This document shows positions 52,430-63,504 of a stretch of 64,000 nucleotides of DNA, piece after piece. The notes under the pieces were generated by a model that did not search any database, was not told the origin of the DNA, and saw nothing but the letters and a program-made list of their open reading frames with translations. Made by a program: the position numbers and the translations under genes. The first letter of the stretch is position 1. Each line of letters starts with the position of its first letter. This stretch comes from Phlebotomus papatasi (lineage: Eukaryota; Arthropoda; Insecta; Diptera; Psychodidae). The stretch is taken from positions 868,001 to 932,000 of the forward strand of contig NC_077225.1 in NCBI RefSeq assembly GCF_024763615.1, written 5' to 3'.

Positions 52430-53464
52430 GTAAAAAAAATTATTGCATATAGTACTTTATAAAATTATTTTGTAGTTTCCTGACCTGACTCAAAATGCTA
52501 CAATTTTAATTGCTTGAACTCGACGAGAAAGCAGTTTTTGTTATCCGATTTTTTTCAACCCTTAACTATTCTGGCTTCATTTATATTTAAGGCTAATATT
52601 TCTTAAAAAATACTTTCTAATTGATAGATTTTAAATTTTAGGCTGTTGTTATAATAATATATAGACAAATTTAAATCGATATTAAACTGATATGCACCAA
52701 ATAAATTTTCGAAAAAGAATATTAGACAGAGAAAAGAAATGTCCAATCGTCTTGAAATTGTATTGCCTAAATTTAAAGACAGAGCAGTTTAGGGGAGTCT
52801 AAGGTAAAATTTGTCAAAATGCATGAGCACACAGAAAACTTAATCGATTTATAATAAGCATATTCTTATAAGATTATTCCAAATATTTCTGAATATTTTT
52901 CTGAAAACTATTTTTCTATATTTTGAAAAAATTTGGTTTTTAAGCCATTTTCTAAAAAGTAAATTTTGTAGAAATTTTCAAAACTTCTTGAAAAAATTTT
53001 GTCAGATATTGGATAATTTGTAATATAATGCTCTCACAAATGAAAAAAAAAAACAAACTGACATATTCTAATAGGACATTTACTCCTCTAAAACTTTGTC
53101 GAAGGACATTTTTTCCAACAAGAAATAGGCTTTAGTTAAGTATATCAATATTGAGTTTTTCTATATGGAATACATTCCAATAATAAGACTGAAGATTTCA
53201 ATTTTTTCCTATATTCCTTACTTGAATAACTTATAAATCGAAAGATTAAGAAGGTTATTGGTAAAAATTTAAAGCCTGCGTCTCTCCTATTTTGGAAAGT
53301 ATCGAGTTGTTTTTTAATTTTAAATTTGATAAATTTTGTCACTATCTCTCCTATATTTCAACTTGTCACCATTTTGAAGCCTAAACCTAAAGGGAAATCG
53401 ATTTCAGGTCTTTAATGACCCTATCTAAAAGAAAAGGGTCAGATAATCCTAACCGGCTTATGTA
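52430..53464. other. Non-coding, possible intron
   Basis: AT-rich, with no gene. Could be intron sequence if the exons at 52066-52429 and 56352-56493 belong together. Confidence 0.45.
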
Positions 53465-55247
53465 GGTGAGATTCTTAACGTGAGCTAACTCGGAGTGCAT
53501 GCAAATTCGATTTGATGCTGAAGTAGGGAGACGCCATTCAGTTATCTTGAATCAAATTCGTGAAATTATACAAATTTTGTATTTAAACCAAAATATCAAG
53601 GATTTGGATGAACTGACAGAAAAGTGTTATATGGGTGAAATGTAGACCAGAATGTTCTCTATAATTTTGCCGTAGAACTTGAACTCATCGATTACTCAGA
53701 AGCCAAGATAAGCGAGGTTTTTTGTTTCTTAACTCGTTTTTTTCATCCAGAGTGCCCCAAGTAGTCATTTGTTGAACTTCAACTATATCAAAGAATTGTT
53801 GCATTTTGCGGGACTTTCCATTTAAACCCCTATTTTAAGTGTCTCGGTGGAGTAGAGGCAGTCAAATTGGCATCTGAGTGATTTCAAAGCGTTATTATGG
53901 GAAAAATCAATTTTTTCACACTTAAACGGCAAAATCGGAGTGATAGCGTAGTCTGAGCGGAAAATGATGTATGGACGAAATGTAGAGACAAATGTGCTCT
54001 ACAATTATGTCGAAGTAATCATCAAAATCGGTTCAGCAACAGTCGAGATAATTGAGGTTATGTGATATTGAAATTGGTTTTTCGACTGTGGCGCCTCTGG
54101 TGTTGGTCCCACGAAGTTCAAATATTCTAGAAAGTTGTAGCATTTGGTGAGATCTTTCGTTTAAGCCCTCATTCATCAAAATCGGTCACATAGAATCGGA
54201 GATATGATTTTTTGAATTTTGTGAAATTTGACCCCTCATATCTCCGGTTCTATTGAAACCACAGCGCACATACGCACCATGTTGGAAACGTCCTAGACTG
54301 GACTACAACATACTAAAATTTCATTAACTTGCACAATGCCGTTTTTGAGAAAAATGATTTTGAATTTCGATGAATTTTGACGCTATCACAGCGCTACCTG
54401 TGGTGACTTTTTGAACTTCCATCTGAAAGTGCTCATCGAGACGAAACCAAAAAGGTAAAATTTATGTCGATATGTTAATTAGAACCGGAGATAGAGGCCG
54501 GTCAATGTTCGAAATTTGACCCCTTATAGCTCGGGTCAGGGGTTATGGATCGACTTAAGGTTTTTTTGTTTGATAGGTATAATCAACGGCTACAACATAC
54601 TAAATTTCAGCCCGATTGCATAAGGAATTTTTGAGTTATTTAACTTTTAAGATTTAAAAATTTTCTTTTTAATAATAGCGCCCCTAGCGGTGGTTTTATG
54701 AACTTGCGATGTTAGAAGAGGAAGTGGCATTTCACGAGAGCTTTCCAAAAATCCCTCACTTTTTAAATTCTGACAATTAGAACCGGAGTTATGGCCATTT
54801 TAAGAAATTTTTTTGGACCCTTATAGCTCGGGTCAGGGGGGTCGGGGGACCTTAAGTTTGGTATTGATGGAAAGCCCTAAGGCCCAGCTATAACATACTA
54901 AAATTTGAGCCCGGTCGATGCCATAGGGGCGGAGCTATTGAGAAAACAAAAACAGGGGGGTCTTCAAAATGGCGGAAGGTAGGGTGGGGGGTGGGGGGTC
55001 AATGCACCATGTTGCAATTTTCATGCGATATATAACCTTTGCCGAAAACCGCAAGTCGATATCTTTTTTAGTTTAGGAGCTATTAAGCTCCAAAGAGCGG
55101 CCGGACGGCCGGCCGGGAACGTAACTTAGCCCCACATATATTCGTGATCAGGAAGTGGCGAAACACATTTTGGCCAAGTTTGAGCGCGATCAGAGGACAT
55201 GAAATTTTGTTAGGATTATAGTAGGTGAGATTGTTAAGAATCTCACC
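53465..55247. mobile_element. TA-flanked element with satellite-like interior
   Basis: GGTGAGATTCTTAAC at 53465-53479 and its reverse at 55233-55247 are 15-bp inverted ends, each flanked by TA (53463-53464 and 55248-55249). The interior has four degenerate units of about 290-340 bp starting near 53754, 54098, 54389 and 54676. Each has a GCGCCxCTxGxGGTG-like start, TGAACTTC, an AGAACCGGAGATAT block and a GACCCxTATAxCTC block. No transposase. Confidence 0.6.
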
Positions 55248-55249
55248 TA

Positions 55250-56351
55250 ATATAGTTAAGAAAAACGCATGGTCTATAAAAAGCACATGGTTACTCAAAA
55301 TTGATTTTTTTTGTAATATTCCATTAAACAAAGAGATCCTTAGTTTATACTATTTAAGATTCAACGTAGTATTCTCCAGTTGTAGTTATCCTCAATGATT
55401 TCATTTTCGATCCTGATTCATTTATAAAGTCAAATCTCACACTTTTCACTTTTTACGATTTACTTTTGATAGTAGTGAGAAAAAGACATTTTTTGGAGAC
55501 TAGCATCCAACTATAAAAGATAAATTAATAGGAAGGATCATTATGTAGCCGAAAAATTATGAAGCATACATAGAGCCTTCAATCTTAGAACGTTTCGCCA
55601 ATAATTATACAATTAATAGTATATTTAACCCTCTAATGATTAAGAGTCACTGCAGGGTAGCATCACAAAAATTACATTTACAACGACAATAAAGTTTTTA
55701 TTTATTTAAAAGTGCAATAATATTCTCGGTAATAGTCTTCCTAACATCTTCTGAAGGTTTGAACTCATTTTGACTCTTCGTTTTGTTGCTATTCCCAGTT
55801 TTGTGTGACAAGTCAGAGAAAAAGAGGGAAAATTTTTTTGTGCAGAAAATCTCATTTCTAAATTCAAAAAAATAAAGATTTAAAGTAATCTGACTAAAAC
55901 AAGTTAATTTTTTACTGAAAGATATGTCATTCTACTTTGTAAATTATAATTTAGGAAATTGAAAAAAATTAAAATGTGAATTTTAGAAATTTCTGAATAT
56001 TTTATTAAAGTTTTAAAACGAAAAAATGAACTTAGAAAAAAAAAATAGAAGAATTTGGGCCGCAGAAAAAAATTATTCGTTCACAAAGAAAATGAAGCAT
56101 GAGCCATTTAAATTTTCACGGATCGACAAAATTTAAACTTGCTTTTATCACTACCTGACACCCATTTTTTGTATCATTGAAAATGTTTTATCATAAATAA
56201 ATCAAATTCAAGTTTCTTTTTATTGATTAAGTTTCAAAAAATCGAAAAGTTGTGTCAAGCAGTACTAACTTTAAAAATTTTTATGTTTCTGTGATTCTCA
56301 TCTTTTTAAAATTATATTTATTGCATAATAAAATACCATTTTATATTGTAG
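55250..56351. other. Non-coding, no gene
   Basis: AT-rich, without a supportable gene. Confidence 0.5.
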
Positions 56352-56493
56352 GACGGCCGCAAACCAGGATCTGATTAATGGTTTAATTGTTGGGTCAGAT
56401 CCTGTAATCTCCCACTATCGCTATCACCAAATGGAGAAGAAAAAGACAGAAAATGTACTCCCAGAAGACGTGCAAGATTTAATAAGAACCTAA
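56352..56493 (+). CDS. Putative terminal exon, unknown protein
   Basis: A pyrimidine-and-T-rich stretch ending TTATATTGTAG precedes an open frame of 46 codons: NQDLINGLIVGSDPVISHYR, then MEKKKTENVLPEDVQDLIRT and TAA at 56491-56493. Its composition is unlike the AT-rich surroundings. The frame needs a phase-2 upstream exon, which the exon at 52429 (phase 1) does not supply, so another exon or another frame is involved; in the other frame the reading stops at once. The product is unknown. Confidence 0.35.
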
Positions 56494-56689
56494 ATCAAAA
56501 AATATATTGAAAAGGAAAATCAAAAATTAATTTTTTTGTTTTTAGTATTTATTCACTCTTTCACACACATGTGACGTAGAAAACTACCACACATGGATAA
56601 ATGGTTTAATTGTACTATGGATATTCTAAAAGCAGACTCTTGAGGAGAAGAAACAGAACAAAAGAGGTGGCAATATGTTACAGCTTTGA

Positions 56690-56760
56690 ATTTGAATTTG
56701 AATTTAAAGTTATTTATGCCCAAAAAATACAAAGAACTTACATAGCGCAATTTTCAAACC
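56690..56760 (-). repeat. Non-LTR 3' tail fragment
   Basis: On the minus strand TTGGGCATAAATAACTTTAA is followed by three AAATTC units, a typical insect LINE tail. Only about 70 bp remain. Confidence 0.5.
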
Positions 56761-57120
56761 CCATGACATAAAACCTTATAACGTGGGACTTTCACACATA
56801 TTTTACATATTTTACTCCGGATTCCTTATTCACATATAAATTGTTTATAAACACCTTTTTAACGTCAAAATTAAAAAATGCACTTTTTGACGAAAATTGC
56901 TTCTAGTGTGTAGACGCCATAAGACTTCAACTTATGGCTAAAATCATCGTACTAAAGTATTCGAGCATATAAAATAAAATATGTATTTCTTAGAGTTTTT
57001 ATTTATATCTTCAAAGTGTTTTCAATTTTTACTGGATTACAATCGATTTGAACTGGTTCATAAATCACTCAAAAGATCCCACAAAATAGTTTTTGGAGTA
57101 ATGTAATTGAATTTCGTATA

Positions 57121-57370
57121 AAAATTAGTTATCGGTTATGAACCGGTTCATTACCGGTTTAAAACCGATTGGAACCGGTTCAGTTTTGTCGGAAATTTCG
57201 AGACCTTTCCAACGACCCCAAACATGACTCCATTCGCTTGATAAATGCGCTTTCTAGATCCTTTATAACTTTTGACCTTGAAAATCCGTTATCAGGAATG
57301 ATTCAACGGGATGTTCGTATATGGAGAAGATGTCCGCCTGTTTAATCTCTAAAACATATCCAAAAATGAA
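57121..57370 (-). repeat. Reverse copy of the AACCGGTT-containing repeat
   Basis: Matches the unit at 36361-36965 in reverse. It has four AACCGGTT/ACCGGTT-like motifs in 57137-57182 and a GGATATGTTTTAGAGA block on the minus strand. Confidence 0.55.
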
Positions 57371-57706
57371 GACAATCGCACTGCACGTTTTCGAGATATC
57401 ATAAAAAACATAATTTTGGTGGGTGGGGGAGGGGTGGGGGTTAAATGAGGAGCATATTAATAATCCCAGAGTAGACTTATGGCGGGGTGCCCGGAAGGTC
57501 CCAAATCTCTATCTCTAACCGTATGCCTTATAAAATATATTTTGTTGGTGTTTACTGGTTCTATGTAAGTTTACCCGCCTTTCCCCTATGATTTTTCAAA
57601 TTTTGGTATCAGAATTGGAATCAGGGACCCCAAATTAGCTATATATGACCTTTTCACCACAGAGCTGGGGTTTTGGCCACTTTTTGTATGGAGCGGCCCC
57701 ACTGTG

Positions 57707-58533
57707 CAGTGTCTAGGATCCATCCAGAATTGCGTAGAAATGTATCTTTTGCTCCCTTTCCATAGGTTATAAGAGTTTCAAAGTAGCTTCTATAACACTA
57801 TGCAACAAATTGACAACTTTTTTCTGTCTCAGAGGTCCCACATGGAACGTTTGATAGAGTCGAGTCCCCTGATCAAGAATATGGTTTTGGTTTTTCTCCT
57901 ATACGTCACAATTTTTTTTTAATAATAGTTTAATATTTTTTTCTGCTTTGCCTTACATTATCCGTTCTATCTCAGGTATTGGTGGACGGAACTTAAAAAA
58001 TGTGGGTCCGTTGGAAAGGTCATTAGTTGTGCTTCAACTTTGCTAATAACAAAAAATTTTGTAAAACCACTCCTTCATGGTGTAAAATTAGAGTTTCTCT
58101 AAAAATTACCAAAACAATGGTCTTAAAATGAGGTTTTAAAAATTTGTATAAAATAAACTAAACAAAATATTAAAAATCCATTGACACCAGACGATAGGCA
58201 CCACTTAGGACTACAATTTTGCTCATCTAAGACATCGCGCTCCGATCACTCTAAATGCCTCATTTGTTGGTTTTTGTCATTTTCCAAAAATATAAAATCC
58301 CTAATTTCAGAAAATTTCTCAGAGATTTTTGAAAAATTATTTTGAAGCATAATGTAAACATACATAAATGTTGAGATTCTTCTTCAACTCGATCGGAGGA
58401 TCATCAACGTGATTTTTATTCACATCTCCAAGCACCCCTCAGCCACAAGAAGGAGCCCCTTAACTCCCTTTAGAGTACAATGTTTGTTATATGTAGGAAA
58501 TACATCAGCGAAAATGTCGCATATGTATATATC
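57707..58533. other. Non-coding, no gene
   Basis: Nothing recognisable between the CACAGTG end and the Gypsy3 LTR. Confidence 0.5.
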
Positions 58534-58700
58534 TGAAGTAATTTAGACTCAATACGTTTATATCACGTTTATTCGAGGAGGAAGCCATTACCATACTGAA
58601 GTTTTTACAAGAGCAAAGTTCACATTGAATGAACCACCTACCGACTGCAGCGCCAATCCGTACTCTACAGAATTCCCAAATCAAAACAACGGTCACTACA
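58534..58700 (-). repeat. Gypsy3 3' LTR
   Basis: 167 bp, starting TGAAGTAATTTAGAC and ending GGTCACTACA on the plus strand. It has TGAATGAACC where the other LTR has TGAACC. Confidence 0.93.
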
Positions 58701-58798
58701 GTCTTCCCCTCTAAATCTAAGCTAATTTAAACTTTGTACATCATAAAAAAACTAACCTAAGGTCAATGTGAACTTTAAAGGCAACAACTTAAAGATTT

Positions 58799-60153
58799 AA
58801 GCGGATTGGAGGTTTCCTTAGTCTAGTTGATCTACGCAATATTTGATTGTCATCCGTCTGAGATTCATTCTCATTTCCACTGCCTCTGTCTTCTGTATTC
58901 GTCGAGAAATCCTCAACCGCGTCTTCGAACGTGTCATCATCACACTCATCATCGTCGTTATCCTCGTTTCTCGGGTCTGGAATATCATTCTTGTTTTCTT
59001 CAATGTCCCAATAGGACGGCATCACAATCTCGTTCCTTTGAGCACTTGTCTCTATGTCTATTTTTTCACCTATCTTTCGCATTTGGTTTACGTGTCTTTT
59101 CCACGTGCGACCATCATCCAGTTTCACTAAATAATGAAGTTTGCCCAATCTTCTAAAGACTCGACCAAATTTCCACTTTAGACCATGAATCGCGTAATTT
59201 CTCGCGGCTACTCGACTATTTACTTCAAACTCCCTCTTCACACAACACAGATTCCCCTCCTCCTTAATCGATTCTTCTTCCGGACGAATAAAATCGAGAC
59301 ATGTTCGTATCTGCCTATTCATGAGTCTAATGCTTGGGGTTACTCCTGTCGTGGCATGCGGAGTGGTACGATAAATCATGAGCAAACTACAGAGCTTCCT
59401 CTCTAAGTCTTGCTCTTCAACCTCCCTCAGAATCTCCAACTTCTCTTTAAAAGTCCTCACAAAACGTTCAGCCTGACCATTGGTGGCCGGATGATACGGG
59501 CTTCCGGTTTTATGAACGATTCCATTTAACTTGCAAAATTGTTGGAATTCCTGACTCATAAATTGACGTCCCTGATCAGATACTAAGACTTTCGGTAATC
59601 CGTGGGTGGAAAATATTTCCCTTAGCTTTTTAATCGTAGTATCCGTTAACATATTTCCCATTACTTTGACTTCCGGCCATTTTGAATAAGCATCAACAAG
59701 GATTAGTAAGTATTTTCCTTGAATTGGCCCAGCAAAATCAACATGGACTCTCTCGAATGGTACCCTAGCCTCTTCCCAAATGTGCGTATTATCTTGCACT
59801 GGATCTGCCTTCCTTGCTTGACACGGAGAACAATTACTTGCCTTTTGTTCTATATCATTATCAATGCTGGGCCACCAACAATAATTCCTGGCCAATGCCT
59901 TAATCCTGGATACTCCAAAATGACCTTCATGCAATTCAGTCAAAATTCTGCTGCGCAACGGTTTAAGAATATATAACCTCATTCCCTTTACCAAACATTC
60001 TTGTTCCAAACCAAATTCTCTCTGATTAATGTTAAACCGGTGAACACGATTAACCGCGAACCCCTTTTTAAGTCCCTCAATTAATTTGGGCATATCCTGA
60101 TCATTTTCTATCTCTTTTCTAATCTCCGAAAACGTTACCGGTAATGCTTCCAT
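58799..60153 (-). pseudogene. pol: Gypsy3 Pol: integrase
   Basis: The integrase segment: HEGHFGVSRIKALARNYCWW with CSPCQ (HHCC finger), RVHVDFAGPIQGKYLLILVD (D), VSDQGRQFMSQEF (D) and NGQAERFVRTFKEKLE (E). A C-terminal domain includes LKWKFGRVFRRLGKLHYLVK. A long acidic region (DNDDDECDDDTFEDAVEDFS) and a final RRSTRLRKPPIRLNL follow. A one-base loss in a T run near 60155 separates it from RNase H. It would insert the DNA copy; catalytic residues are intact. Confidence 0.9.
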
Positions 60154-61643
60154 AAAATTATATGCAATGCATCAACTTCGTCCATTTCAAAACCTGAAGT
60201 TTCTTTCACAGGCAACCGCGACAAACAATCTGCATTACCGTGCTCTTCAGATTTCTTACATTGTACGTTAAACTGAAAAGCTTGAAGAAATGCAGCATAA
60301 TGCTGCATTCCCATGGCTGTATACAAGGGAATCCCCTTTTTCGGATTCAAAATTTGAGCGAGAGGTTTATTGTCAGTTATAAGCGTGAACTTTCTCCCAA
60401 ACAAATACGGATAAAATTTTTTTATTCCGAAAATGATCGCATACGCTTCCCGATTAATCTGAGAATAATTTCGCTGAGTTTTTGTGAGTGATTGCGAAGC
60501 ATATTGCAACGGTTTCTCTGTTCCGTCCGGGTACTTTTGGCTCAAACACGCCCCAACCCCAACCGGACTGGCATCTGTAGCCAGTATGAGTTCCAATTTC
60601 GGGTTATAATGATCCAGAAAATCATTAGAAAACATTTCCTCCCGGATTTTGTTCCATGACTTCTCACACTCCTTGTCCCATTTAAAAACTTCATTTTCTT
60701 TCTTGAACAAATCATAAATGGGATGCAGAATAGTACTGAGATTTTTAAAAAAAACCTCCCATAATAATTGACGAATCCAAGAAATGCTCTGACTTCATCT
60801 TGATTCGTAGGACGCGGCATGTTATGTAAAGCCTCGATCTTTTTCTCATCCTTGTGAATACCCCTCTTATCAATAACATATCCCAAGTATTCAATTTTGT
60901 CCTTAAAGAACTCGCATTTATTTAAATTCACGCGCATATTCCTTTTAGCTAACCTTTTCAATACTTCTTTCAATCTTTCGAAATGAGTTTGATCATCCGG
61001 ACCCGTTATTTTTATATCATCCAAAAATACTTTAACTCCAGGGATATCTTTGAGCTCATTATCCATGAGTCTTTGCCACACGGCCACGGCAGGAGCCACC
61101 CCGTACATCAGTCTTGTAGGCTCATAAAGTCCCAAATGCGTGTTTAAAGTAAGCATTTCACGATCCTTTTCCCTAACTTCTAACTGTAAGTAGGCTTGAG
61201 AGAGATCCAGTTTCGTGAAACGTTCCCCCCTGCCATATCCGCGAACAACTCATCAATTGTAGGCAAGGGATGTTTATCAATTACGAGTTCCGGATTGACT
61301 GTGACACTGTAATCACCACAAAGCCTCACACCCCCCGAGGATTTAAAAATAGCCACAATCGGCGTAGCCCAATTGCTTTGGTTTACTTTCCTCAATACCC
61401 CATCATTTTCCAACTTCCTAATCTCATCTTCAACCACTTCCTTCTTGCTAAAAATATGCTTCTTGCTTTAATGAAAACCGACTTCGCGTTATCTTTCAAT
61501 TTCAATTCTGCTTGAATACCTTCAATCTTCCCCCGAGACTCCTCGAACATGTTAGCATACTCTGTCTTGAGTTCTTCAATCATTTGTTCAATTTTTCTCT
61601 GATTTTTAATTTCTTCTGATTTATTAATTTCAAGAATTTTATT
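60154..61643 (-). pseudogene. pol: Gypsy3 Pol: RT and RNase H (several frameshifts)
   Basis: Starts directly after TGA 61644-61646 in the same frame (NKILEINKSEEIKNQ). RT blocks are WATPIVAIFKSSGGVRLCGD, LGLYEPTRLMYGVAPAVAVW, and VKVFLDDIKITGPD with an FLDD active site. RNase H is about 60135-60560: LILATDASPVGVGACLS, INREAYAIIFGIKKF, TLITDNKPLAQIL. Single-base losses occur in a T run (about 61456), in a G run (about 61226), and in a T run (about 60744), in addition to the one near 60155. Each changes frame by one. The catalytic aspartate of RT block A is in LDLSQAYL, just past the G-run slip. Confidence 0.87.
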
Positions 61644-62882
61644 TCAATCAACCCATTTCAACTTTTTAATCCATTCGCGCCCGAGAAGGGGTCGCTTTGA
61701 AGATTCCTCAGACAAATACAAGTTGACATTATGCAGCACTCGCCCTCTGATTTCCGGAGAAATCCGAATGAATCCCAGAACGTTTATACCTTTCCCTCCG
61801 TAACTTACGAATTTTCGCGATGTTTCTGAAATTTGAACGTCAGGGAAATACTTATCTCTGAAATCAATTCCCGCGATAGAAATCGCCGATCCGCTGTCCA
61901 TCTCAAATTGTAACAATTTATCATTTACTTTTACATCCATCATTACCTTGTCAACATGGTCTTCCTCCATTTTGAAAATTCCCTCGATGCCCTGTACCTC
62001 TTTAGTCGCTTTTTCATCCTTCTTCTTCCTAGGCTGATTACAGACTCTCTGAAGATGTCCAGTTTTTCCACAGTTACGGCACACAGTCTTGATATGGAAA
62101 CAATTGTTTGCCGAATGATAAAGTAGTCCACAACGGAAACATCTGATCTCCGTTTTACCGCCTCCCGCGACCTTCTGAACATCCCCTTCTGTCTTTTCGA
62201 CTTCCTGGACTTCGGCTTGTGCTTCAGCTTGTTTCACTGGATGAATCGCGATGATTTTCGTGGTCTTCTCAGAGGCCTCCATTGCTGTGGCCAGCTCCAA
62301 CGCCTTCTCTACGGTGAGATCGTGCTTCTCCAAAAGTCTGTTCTGCATTGCACGACTCTTTAGTCCCATTATGAATTGATTTCGCAGTGTTTTTGACAGA
62401 TTGTCGCAATGCTCGCATCCAAAACTGCAGTTCTTAGCCAACTTCCTGAGCAGTCCCATGTATTCGGTGACAGATTCATTTTCAGTTTGCTTCCTTGAGT
62501 GAAAATTGAAGCATTCAGCAACCTCCACCGGCTTTGGACCATAGTTCGCCTGCAAGTTTGCTACTATCTGTGCATACGTCATCTCTTCTGGTTCCTTTGG
62601 ATGGATGATGTCACTCAATTTCTCATAACTCTCCATTCCCATGTAGTGAATCACCATGTTCCTCATTTCTTCCTCTCCAGTAATGTTGAATAGTTTGCAG
62701 GCAATCTCCAACCTTTTTACCCACCTCATCCATTTGCCCTTTTCCGGCGAAAATTTCTCAATTGATGTCGGCAGTGATACTTGCATCATTTTCTTATCTT
62801 CCTTGTCATTTTTTCCCAATGTGAGTATCTGCTCTGCCTCACCAAGGCTTCCTTCTACTTCCTTCTTAACTTTTTTATCCAT
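61644..62882 (-). CDS. gag: Gypsy3 Gag and protease
   Basis: One open frame of 412 codons from ATG 62882, just after the primer site. The Gag capsid region is about residues 40-200 (KFSPEKGKWMRWVKRLEIAC, AECFNFHSRKQTENESVTEY). Two CCHC knuckles follow, CFRCGLLYHSANNC and CRNCGKTGHLQRVC, which bind RNA. The protease has FEMDSGSAISIAGID (DSG triad) and LLGREWIKKLKW. It stops at TGA 61644, in the same frame as pol, so the TGA either is a mutation or lies at the Gag-Pol boundary. Two knuckles are uncommon in Gypsy elements and common in retroviruses. Confidence 0.9.
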   Translation of the reverse strand: MDKKVKKEVEGSLGEAEQILTLGKNDKEDKKMMQVSLPTSIEKFSPEKGKWMRWVKRLEIACKLFNITGEEEMRNMVIHYMGMESYEKLSDIIHPKEPEEMTYAQIVANLQANYGPKPVEVAECFNFHSRKQTENESVTEYMGLLRKLAKNCSFGCEHCDNLSKTLRNQFIMGLKSRAMQNRLLEKHDLTVEKALELATAMEASEKTTKIIAIHPVKQAEAQAEVQEVEKTEGDVQKVAGGGKTEIRCFRCGLLYHSANNCFHIKTVCRNCGKTGHLQRVCNQPRKKKDEKATKEVQGIEGIFKMEEDHVDKVMMDVKVNDKLLQFEMDSGSAISIAGIDFRDKYFPDVQISETSRKFVSYGGKGINVLGFIRISPEIRGRVLHNVNLYLSEESSKRPLLGREWIKKLKWVD

Positions 62883-62905
62883 TTGGTATTATCCTCGAAC
62901 GCCAC

Positions 62906-63068
62906 TGAAGTAATTTAGACTCAATACGTTTATATCACGTTTATTCGAGGAGGAAGCCATTACCATACTGAAGTTTTTACAAGAACAAAGTTCACATTGA
63001 ACCACCTACCGACTGCAGCGCCAATCCGTACTCTACAGAATTCCCAAATCAAAACAACGGTCACTACA
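62906..63068 (-). repeat. Gypsy3 5' LTR
   Basis: 163 bp. The minus strand then reads GTGGCGTTCGAGG, with the TGG primer site one base inside. The target duplication is at 63069-63073. Confidence 0.93.
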
Positions 63069-63194
63069 ATATCAATAACCTTAGATCATACTTCTCTAGA
63101 ATTTTTGAACTTACATTTCTAGAAATTACCTCTTCCAGAAAGTATTAAAAGAGTATCAAGTTTTAATCAACTGTACTTCTAACATTTTATTTAC

Positions 63195-63234
63195 GGCGGG
63201 AAAATGAAATTAGTTGTGTGCGATTGGCGCCAAA
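63195..63234. promoter_or_regulatory. Two E2F-like sites upstream of the end gene
   Basis: GGCGGGAAAA at 63195-63204 and TTGGCGCCAAA at 63224-63234, about 270-310 bp before the ATG at 63505. Both match the E2F consensus, and the second is a near-palindrome. A promoter role is inferred from position alone. Confidence 0.4.
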
Positions 63235-63504
63235 TCGCATGAGACTTGGACACATGGTCACTGTGGATTAACTTTTTTTTCTCTCCCAATGAATTACTGT
63301 TCCTGATATGGAGCATTCCTCAAATCCATATCCCCATATACCATCAATATCATTTTTTTTCAGTCTTGCACTTTATATGCTAAATTAGAAGTCAACACAA
63401 GAAAAATGCAATTAAGTTCTATGAAAAAATATAAGTTTTTCTTAAGATCAACGTGAAAATTTGTGATTTGTGAGAAAGTGAAAACTTGGTGATCAATCAC
63501 ATCA

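Larger units (their letters stand above)
49635..57706. mobile_element. Segment with inverted CACAGTGGGGCCG ends
   Basis: At 49635 the sequence begins CACAGTGGGGCCG...GGCCAAAACC. At 57706 it ends in reverse: GGTTTTGGCC...CGGCCCCACTGTG. Flanking 5-mers are CAATG and CAGTG, one mismatch from a 5-bp duplication. CACAGTG is the heptamer of RAG signals and resembles Transib ends. The interior holds gene-like exons and other repeats, but no recognised transposase. Confidence 0.45.
58534..63068 (-). mobile_element. Ty3/Gypsy LTR retrotransposon Gypsy3
   Basis: A minus-strand element of 4535 bp. LTRs are 167 bp (58534-58700) and 163 bp (62906-63068), differing by a 4-bp indel (TGAA) and one base. A 5-bp ATATC target duplication is present (58529-58533 and 63069-63073). 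The primer site TGGCGTTCGAGG follows the 5' LTR and an AGAGGGGAAGAC polypurine tract precedes the 3' LTR. Gag-protease is one open frame; pol has one TGA and four single-base losses, all in or next to homopolymers. The ends are otherwise well preserved. Confidence 0.93.
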
